From contig NZ_AKGD01000002.1 of assembly GCF_000271305.1 (NCBI RefSeq), positions 372,001-436,000 on the forward strand: a stretch of DNA of 64,000 bases, read 5' to 3'. The notes beneath the pieces are model-generated. The model was not told the DNA's origin, searched no databases, and saw nothing but the letters and a program-made list of their open reading frames with translations. Positions 58,496-64,000 of the stretch are shown here, piece by piece. Position numbers and translations under genes: made by a program. This stretch comes from Hydrocarboniphaga effusa AP103 (GTDB lineage: Bacteria; Pseudomonadota; Gammaproteobacteria; Nevskiales; Nevskiaceae). How positions within the stretch are numbered: the stretch's first letter is position 1; every line of letters begins with the position of its first letter.

Positions 58496-59917
58496 GTGAA
58501 TGCTCGAATGAAGCTTGGCTACGGATGGGCTCGGTTCGCACGCGGTGCGGCGCTCGGTTCGATGCTCGGTGCGGTGCTCGTACTCGGCACGCAGGGGGCT
58601 CAGGCGGCCGATATTCCGCTGCAGCGCGTGGTGCAGGTCGAGGCCGGCACCCACACGCTGGTGCGCGAGAGCGCGGTCATCAAGCGCGTCGCCGTCGGTG
58701 ACCCGGCGATTGCCGACGTCAACGTGATCAATGGGCGCGAAGTGCTCGTCAGCGGCAAGAAGCTCGGCATCACCAGCCTGATGGTCTGGACCGGGCCGAA
58801 CCCGATCGAGTACCGCATCCGGGTCGGCGCGATCAAGGATCCGGTGCAGCCGGCGACCACCGATCCGGAGCTGCGCGAGGCCGTGGTCGAGAAGGGCTAC
58901 AGCCTGCAGGGCAAGCTGCCGAATCTGACCGCCCATCGCCGCGCCCAGATCGCGGCCGCCAACGGCAAGGACCAGGCGCCCGACACCAGCGTGGTCGATC
59001 TCGATACGCAGGTGCTCACGCAGATCAAGATCGCCGAGGTCAACCGCACGGTGGCCCAGCGCTATGGCTTCAACTTCTTCAAGAACGTCGGCAACACCAC
59101 GGGTGGCATCGCCGGCCCGGGCGGCCTGACCGGCGTCCAGGGCGGTAGTGTGTCGGGAGGCGGCGGCTTCAATTCACCAAGCCCGGCGCCTTATCAGCTC
59201 AACAGCGGCTCCGGCTTCGTCCCGCTGCAGGACGCCTTCAGCCTCGTCTTCGGCAGCGCCGCCGACGGCCTGCTCGGCGTGCTGAGCGTGCTCGAAGGCA
59301 AGGGCATGGCGCGCGTGCTCGCCGAGCCGAGCCTGACCGCGATGAGCGGCCAGACCGCGAGCTTCCTGGCCGGCGGCGAATTTCCCATCCCGGTCGCCCA
59401 GGGCGGCGGCAACACGAGCGGGGCGATCACGATCACCTACAAGGAGTTCGGCGTGCGCGTGAACCTCACGCCGACCGTGCTCTCGCGCGACCGCATCGCG
59501 CTCAAGGTGGCGCCCGAGGTCAGCGATCTCGATTTCACCGCGGCGATCCAGCTCAATGGCGTGGCGGTTCCGGCGCTCTCGGTGCGCCGCACCGACACCA
59601 CGGTCGAACTCGGTGACGGCGAGAGCTTCGTGATCTCGGGCCTGGTCAGCAGCAACCTCGTGCAGAACGTCGACAAGGTGCCGTGGCTCGGAGACGTGCC
59701 GATCCTGGGCGCCTTCTTCAAGAGCGCCTCGACCGATCGCACCAATCGCGAACTCGTGATGATCGTGACCCCGCATCTGGTGCGCCCGCTCGCGCGCGCG
59801 GCCAAGTTGCCGTCGCTGCCGGGTCAGGCCTACGACAGCACGACGCCGGACTATGGGCGCCTCGTATTCGAAGAGAAGGGCGATTTCAAGCCTGCGGACT
59901 ACGGCTTCGGTCGCTAA
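58496..59917 (+). CDS. cpaC: Tad pilus outer-membrane secretin CpaC/RcpA
   Basis: A 473-residue secretin. The signal peptide ends near TQGAQAAD. The N-terminal pilus-secretin domain (IKRVAVGDPAIADVNVINGR (20 residues), EVLVSGKKLGITSLMVW) precedes the secretin core. The core contains VLAEPSLTAMSGQTASFLAG (20 residues) followed by GEFPIPVAQ, and ends with VPWLGDVPILGAFFKS and ELVMIVTPHLV, all classic. A Gly-rich loop (GGIAGPGGLTGVQGGSVSGG, 20 residues) is inserted. GTG 58496 is chosen for its AAGGTG ribosome site; ATG 58508 is the alternative. Confidence 0.93.
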   Translation: MNARMKLGYGWARFARGAALGSMLGAVLVLGTQGAQAADIPLQRVVQVEAGTHTLVRESAVIKRVAVGDPAIADVNVINGREVLVSGKKLGITSLMVWTGPNPIEYRIRVGAIKDPVQPATTDPELREAVVEKGYSLQGKLPNLTAHRRAQIAAANGKDQAPDTSVVDLDTQVLTQIKIAEVNRTVAQRYGFNFFKNVGNTTGGIAGPGGLTGVQGGSVSGGGGFNSPSPAPYQLNSGSGFVPLQDAFSLVFGSAADGLLGVLSVLEGKGMARVLAEPSLTAMSGQTASFLAGGEFPIPVAQGGGNTSGAITITYKEFGVRVNLTPTVLSRDRIALKVAPEVSDLDFTAAIQLNGVAVPALSVRRTDTTVELGDGESFVISGLVSSNLVQNVDKVPWLGDVPILGAFFKSASTDRTNRELVMIVTPHLVRPLARAAKLPSLPGQAYDSTTPDYGRLVFEEKGDFKPADYGFGR

Positions 59918-59949
59918 GCTGACTCACCGCTCATATTCACGGACGAGAA

Positions 59950-61146
59950 GTGAAGACACAGGCTCTAGTCGTTGCCGATGACCCGGTCTACGCCAACTGG
60001 CTGCAGACCGCCGTTTCGGCCGCTGATTTTTCGCTGGTGCGCTCAACCGATCCCGAAGACCTGCTGAGCCGGCTCGAATTCGCCGGCCGGCCCGAAATGC
60101 TGTTCATCGAGTTTCATCCGGACAACGCCGATGCGCGTGCGGCGATGGTCGAGGCGGTGTCCGAGCGCATGCCCGAGATCAGCATCGTCGGGCTCGGCGT
60201 CGACAACAACCCGGCGCTGGTGCTCGCGGCGATGCGCGCGGGCGCGCGTGATTTCTTCGTGCTGCGTCGCGACGAGGCCAACATCGCGGCGCTGATCGGC
60301 AAGATCCTGCGCCGCACGAGCGCCCCGGCTCCGGCCGCGCGTGGCAAGCAGGGCGTGCTCGCCACGGTGCTGTCGGCGCATCCCTACGACGGCATCGCGT
60401 TTCTCGCCGAACATCTCGCGTACGCCTGCCAGGAGCGGCTGCGGCTCAAGGAGCGCGTGCTGCTGCTCGATCTCGCGACACCCGCGGGCGCCTCGTCGGT
60501 GTTCCTCAATCTCTCGCCCACCTACGGCATTCTCGATGCGCTCAACGACGTGCATCGCTGCGATGCGACGCTCGTCGAAACCGCGTTTCCGAAGCACGAC
60601 AGCGGCCTGTACATCCTGAGCCTGCCCGAAGAGTTCATCGGCCGTCCGCAGATCGACACCGACGCCGCGCTGCGCCTGGTCGGCGTGCTGCGCGGCCTGT
60701 TCGCCTGCGTGGTGCTTTCGGTCGACGGCTTCGCGCCGCTCGGCCTGCTGCGCGGGCTGCTCGCGCAATCCGAGCGCAGCCTGCTCGTCACCGACCAGTC
60801 GATCCTCAAATCGCGCCACAACAAGTATCTGCTGCGCGCGCTGCGGTCGGAGGACGCGCCGCTCGACAATCTCGGGCTGGTGATCGACAACTACCGCAGC
60901 CGGCTGGGCCTGGAGCCCGAAAGCCTCGCCGAACTGCTCGCGGTTCCGCTGCAGGCGACGCTGAGCGCGAACGCGTCGGCGCGCATCCAGGCGATGAACG
61001 CGGGCGAGTCGCTGTTCAAGATCGCGCCCAAGGACAGCTACGTGACCGAGATGCGCCGGATCGCGGCGACGCTGGTCGCCGGCGCACCGGTCGCGCCTGC
61101 GGACGAGCCCGCCAACAAGGGCCTGCTCGGTCGCCTGTTCCGCTGA
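59950..61146 (+). CDS. cpaE: Tad pilus localisation ATPase-like protein CpaE/TadZ
   Basis: A 398-residue protein with an N-terminal receiver-like domain (ALVVADDPVYANWLQ, MRAGARDFFVLRRDE) lacking the usual acidic phosphorylation set, and a MinD/ParA-like C-terminal domain. The Walker A region reads SAHPYDGIAFLAEHLAYACQ (20 residues) without the KGGxGKT signature, so ATP binding is doubtful. LLLDLATPAGASSVFLNLS occupies the usual switch region. TadZ proteins place the pilus machine at the pole, and degenerate ones are known. GTG start; between cpaC and cpaF. Confidence 0.87.
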   Translation: MKTQALVVADDPVYANWLQTAVSAADFSLVRSTDPEDLLSRLEFAGRPEMLFIEFHPDNADARAAMVEAVSERMPEISIVGLGVDNNPALVLAAMRAGARDFFVLRRDEANIAALIGKILRRTSAPAPAARGKQGVLATVLSAHPYDGIAFLAEHLAYACQERLRLKERVLLLDLATPAGASSVFLNLSPTYGILDALNDVHRCDATLVETAFPKHDSGLYILSLPEEFIGRPQIDTDAALRLVGVLRGLFACVVLSVDGFAPLGLLRGLLAQSERSLLVTDQSILKSRHNKYLLRALRSEDAPLDNLGLVIDNYRSRLGLEPESLAELLAVPLQATLSANASARIQAMNAGESLFKIAPKDSYVTEMRRIAATLVAGAPVAPADEPANKGLLGRLFR

Positions 61147-61154
61147 GTGCCGAC

Positions 61155-62381
61155 ATGAGCGCGCCCGCGAACGATCCGATGGCGAGGTTCCGGCTCACGG
61201 ACCAATACCAGCAGCTCAAGAGCGCGCTGCATCGTCATCTGATCAGCCTGATCGAAGAGCGCAATCTCGACATCGACCAGTGGGAGCCGATACGCGTCGA
61301 ACGCTTCGTCAACGAACAGGTGCGCCTGTACGTGATGCAGCAGCGCTTGCCGGTGAACCAGCGCGAGAGCGATGCGCTGGCCCAGGATGCGCGCGACGAG
61401 CTCATGGGCTTCGGACCGATCCAGTCGTTGGTCGACGACGACACCGTCAACGACATCGTCGTCAACGGCCCGAACAAGGTCTTCGTCGAACGCGAGGGCC
61501 GCCTGTCGGTGGCGCCGGTGCGCTTCGTCAACGACGGCCACGTCATTCGCGTGATCCAGCGCATCCTCGCGCCGATCGGTCGCCGCGTCGACGAGTCGAC
61601 GCCGATGGTCGATGCGCGCCTGGCCGATGGTTCGCGCGTCAACGCCATCGTGCCGCCGATCGCGCTCGACGGGCCGTGCCTGTCGATCCGCAAGTTCCGC
61701 AAGCAGGCGTTGTCGGCCGACAACCTCATCGAGCGCGGCAGCATCACCGCGGTCGAGGTCGAATACCTCCGGCAGCGCGTGCACAACCGCACGAACCTCA
61801 TCGTCATCGGCGGCACCGGCTCGGGCAAGACCACGTTCCTGAATCTGCTGTCGCAGTGGATTCCGGCCGGCGAACGCATCATCACCGTCGAAGACGCGGC
61901 CGAGCTGCGGCTGCATCACGAGCATGTCGTGCGGCTCGAAACGCGTCCGCCGAATCTCGAGGGCCAGCGCGCGGTCACCGCGCGCGACCTGGTCCGCAAT
62001 GCGCTGCGCATGCGCCCCGATCGCATCATCGTCGGCGAGGTTCGCGGCGACGAAGTGCTCGACATGCTGCAGGCGATGAACACCGGCCACGACGGCTCGA
62101 TGACCACGCTGCACGCCAACGCACCCAAGGACGCGCTGCACCGCCTTGAGCTGCTTGCCGGGTTCGCCGGCTACTCGGGCAGCGAGAACACGTTCAAGGG
62201 CCAGGTGATGTCGGCGATCCAGTTGCTGGTCCACGTGAGCCGCCTGCCGACCGGCGAGCGCCGCGTGATGTCGATCACCGAGCTCACCGGCGCGAGCGCC
62301 GATGAGCTGAGCTTTCGCGATCTGTTCCGTTACGACCTCGATGCCGGCCGGCATCTCGATTTGCGGAGGGGCGCTGCATGA
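61155..62381 (+). CDS. cpaF: Tad pilus assembly/secretion ATPase CpaF/TadA
   Basis: A 408-residue hexameric secretion ATPase that powers Flp pilus assembly. An N-terminal helical domain is followed by [20 protein letters not shown] (20 residues). The ATPase core has Walker [14 protein letters not shown] at residues 217-229, the Asp box [20 protein letters not shown] (20 residues), Walker B region [18 protein letters not shown] and the His box [20 protein letters not shown] (20 residues). ATG 61155 lies 8 bp after cpaE; the 3' end overlaps tadB by four bases. Confidence 0.95.
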   Translation: MSAPANDPMARFRLTDQYQQLKSALHRHLISLIEERNLDIDQWEPIRVERFVNEQVRLYVMQQRLPVNQRESDALAQDARDELMGFGPIQSLVDDDTVNDIVVNGPNKVFVEREGRLSVAPVRFVNDGHVIRVIQRILAPIGRRVDESTPMVDARLADGSRVNAIVPPIALDGPCLSIRKFRKQALSADNLIERGSITAVEVEYLRQRVHNRTNLIVIGGTGSGKTTFLNLLSQWIPAGERIITVEDAAELRLHHEHVVRLETRPPNLEGQRAVTARDLVRNALRMRPDRIIVGEVRGDEVLDMLQAMNTGHDGSMTTLHANAPKDALHRLELLAGFAGYSGSENTFKGQVMSAIQLLVHVSRLPTGERRVMSITELTGASADELSFRDLFRYDLDAGRHLDLRRGAA

Positions 62382-63295
62382 CGTGGATTCTGGTCCTGCT
62401 GTCGCTTTGCACCGCGGGCATTGCGATCGGCCTGTTTTTCTATGCGAACCGCCAGGAGCGCGCCGAGGACGTGCAGATGCGCCTGCGCGCCGGCGACGAG
62501 GCGATCGCCGTCGCCGCGCAGGCCGAGCGCAAGAAGATCGACAATGCGATCGTGCGTTGGGGCTGCCACCTGCTGTGGCGCTCGGGTTTCGACGTCCGGC
62601 CGTCGTCGGTCGTGCTGATGATGGTCATCGCGATCGCGCTGATGCCGCTCGCGATCCTCGCCGCGGACTGGATCGGCGGACTGCTCATCATCTTCGGCGT
62701 CGCGATGATCGTGAGTGTGGTGCTCAGCACGCTCGCGGCGCGCCGCCGAGCCAAGATCGTCTCGCAGCTGCCGGCTTATCTCGAAGCGGTGATCCGCGTG
62801 CTCGCGGCGGGCAACACGCTCGAAGAAGCGCTGGGCTCCGCCGCCAAGGAAGCGATCGAGCCTTCGCGCTCGGTGTTCCTGTCGGTGAGCCGGCAGGTGC
62901 GTCTCGGTGCACCGGTCGACGTCGTGCTGGCCGAGGCCGCCGACATTCACCAGATCAAGGATCTGCGCGTGATCGCGCTCGCCGCCAACATCAATCGTCG
63001 CTACGGCGGCACCTTGCGCAACGTGTTCCGCAGCCTGATCCAGGCCATTCGCATGCGCGAGTCCGCGGCGCGCGAGCTGCGTGCGCTGACGGCGGAGACG
63101 CGCTTCTCGGCGCTGGTGCTTGCCGCGATTCCGATGGGGCTGTCGGTGTTCCTGTTCTGGCGCAACCGGGGTTTCTACGCCGACATGCTGGCGACCACGA
63201 GCGGTACCTACACGCTGATTTTCGCCGCCGCCCTGCAGGTGGCCGGCGTACTGGTGATCTGGCGAATGATGAAGTCCACGCAGGAGAACGGCTGA
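62378..63295 (+). CDS. tadB: Tad inner-membrane platform protein TadB
   Basis: A 305-residue polytopic protein of the type II secretion F family. It is N-terminally anchored (WILVLLSLCTAGIAIGLFFY, 20 residues), with further helices near residues 80-120 and 245-300. The GspF-like cytoplasmic domain includes LPAYLEAVIRVLAAGNTLEE (20 residues) and VSRQVRLGAPVDVVL. It forms the platform with TadC above CpaF. ATG overlaps the cpaF stop, and the stop overlaps the next ATG. Confidence 0.9.
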   Translation: MTWILVLLSLCTAGIAIGLFFYANRQERAEDVQMRLRAGDEAIAVAAQAERKKIDNAIVRWGCHLLWRSGFDVRPSSVVLMMVIAIALMPLAILAADWIGGLLIIFGVAMIVSVVLSTLAARRRAKIVSQLPAYLEAVIRVLAAGNTLEEALGSAAKEAIEPSRSVFLSVSRQVRLGAPVDVVLAEAADIHQIKDLRVIALAANINRRYGGTLRNVFRSLIQAIRMRESAARELRALTAETRFSALVLAAIPMGLSVFLFWRNRGFYADMLATTSGTYTLIFAAALQVAGVLVIWRMMKSTQENG

Positions 63296-64000
63296 TGAGT
63301 CCGGCGATTTTCGCGGGCGTGGTCGCGGCGGCCATCATGATGGGCGGCTTGTGCATCATCGCGCTGATCTGGTGGGCTTTGGCCGCCAGCCAGAACCGCC
63401 ACTTGCAGCGTCGCCTGCAGCCGGGCAGCGAAACGCCGAACGATTTCGGCGACAGCACCACCAACCCCTTGCTGCAGGGCATCGCACACCAAGGCAAGGC
63501 GATAGAACGCGCGCTCGACAACGATGGCGTGTCGAGCGACAAGCTGATGATCCGCGCCGGCTGGCGCAGCGCGAGCAGCCGGCTGATCTTCTACACGCTG
63601 TGGTTTCTGTCGCCCCTGCTGTTCGTCGGGGGCTTCTTCCTGCTGATTCCATTGTTGCCGGTCAAGCTCAAGGCTACGCTGATGCTCGTGTTGCTCGGGG
63701 CGATGGCGCTGATCATCGGCCTGCTGCTGCCCTCAATCGTTCGTACGCGCATCGCGGAGGCGCGGCAGAAGCGCATGAGCGCCGAAGTGCCGCTGTTCAT
63801 CCACGTGCTCGTGCTGCTGTTCGAATCGGGCCTGTCGACGCGTCAGGCTTTCGCGAGCATGGTGCGCGAGGGGCGCGGCGTGCTCAACGAGCTCGGCAAG
63901 GAAATCGAACTCGTGCTGCGCCAGGTCGAAGCGGGCGCCGAAATCTCCGACGTGCTCACGCGCACGGCTGATGCGCTCGACGTTCCGGATCTGACCACGG
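63295..64000 (+). CDS. tadC: Tad inner-membrane platform protein TadC (partial)
   Basis: The first 235 codons of a second type II secretion F-family protein; the gene runs off the right edge. Helices are at about residues 3-28 (GVVAAAIMMGGLCIIALIWW, 20 residues) and 100-150. The GspF-like domain starts with MSAEVPLFIHVLVLLFESGL (20 residues) and ASMVREGRGVLNELGKEIEL (20 residues). It directly follows tadB with a one-base stop/start overlap, the conserved tadA-tadB-tadC order. Its 3' end is not visible. Confidence 0.9.
   Translation, partial: MSPAIFAGVVAAAIMMGGLCIIALIWWALAASQNRHLQRRLQPGSETPNDFGDSTTNPLLQGIAHQGKAIERALDNDGVSSDKLMIRAGWRSASSRLIFYTLWFLSPLLFVGGFFLLIPLLPVKLKATLMLVLLGAMALIIGLLLPSIVRTRIAEARQKRMSAEVPLFIHVLVLLFESGLSTRQAFASMVREGRGVLNELGKEIELVLRQVEAGAEISDVLTRTADALDVPDLTT

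Noticed and set aside
1-64000. tRNA or rRNA genes, insertion sequences, prophage or integrase genes
   Set aside because: None seen by eye. The only RNA gene I can support is rnpB, and gene order looks chromosomal and conserved throughout.

Overview
The window is about 64 kb of GC-rich bacterial chromosome, nearly all coding and almost free of mobile DNA. Gene content and order (EIIA-HPr-EI; petABC-sspA-sspB; a complete mraZ-to-lpxC division and cell-wall cluster with murB between murC and ddl; dciA and an M23 peptidase before secA; trxA-rho divergent from rhlB) point to a gammaproteobacterium. The Xanthomonadales/Nevskiales side is most likely (Xanthomonadaceae or Rhodanobacteraceae-like). 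This placement comes from synteny and protein style, not from a database search.

Layout. 1-2318: end of a mannose-type PTS EIIA gene, then ptsH and ptsI. 2579-5217: the cytochrome bc1 genes petABC, closed by a terminator. 5335-6460: sspA-sspB. 6475-8715 (minus strand): yraN and an LpoA-like activator of penicillin-binding proteins. 8761-10056: rsmI and the RNase P RNA. 10205-29618: the dcw cluster (mraZ, rsmH, ftsL, ftsI, murE, murF, mraY, murD, ftsW, murG, murC, murB, ddl, ftsQ, ftsA, ftsZ, then lpxC). Many of its genes overlap by 1-8 bases, implying translational coupling. 29736-33959: dciA, a divergent M23 peptidase and secA. 33983-40230: a MOSC protein, a small unknown protein, a Pmp3-like membrane peptide, a very large transglutaminase/DUF2126 protein and a leucine-dehydrogenase-like enzyme.

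40270-46819 (minus strand): three secreted lipoproteins (DUF4382-like, Ig-like, six-repeat NHL propeller) downstream of an OmpR/EnvZ-type two-component system and a ferritin-like hydrolase-family protein. 47050-50820: rho with a long disordered N-terminal extension, trxA, and divergent rhlB. 50833-55428: a PgeF/laccase-domain enzyme, then a Ycf48-like beta-propeller paired with an MMPL/RND exporter. 55563-56402: apaH. 56553-64000: a Tad pilus locus (flp, tadE, cpaB, cpaC, cpaE/tadZ, cpaF, tadB, partial tadC) running off the right edge.

The most unusual signal is a family of short heptad arrays. Units of GGAGACG (often as inverted pairs with CGTCTCC) or GCCTCAC almost always occur as exactly four copies (28 bp). 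They sit between ptsH and ptsI and, in frame, inside rsmH, ftsL, murE, murD (four arrays), ftsW and ddl. They add low-complexity seven-residue cycles to otherwise conserved essential proteins. Other points of note are a Rho with about 197 extra N-terminal residues, an LpoA homologue without a lipobox cysteine, a MraZ box overlapping the mraZ promoter, and GTTAC motifs shared by the two-component and lipoprotein promoter regions.
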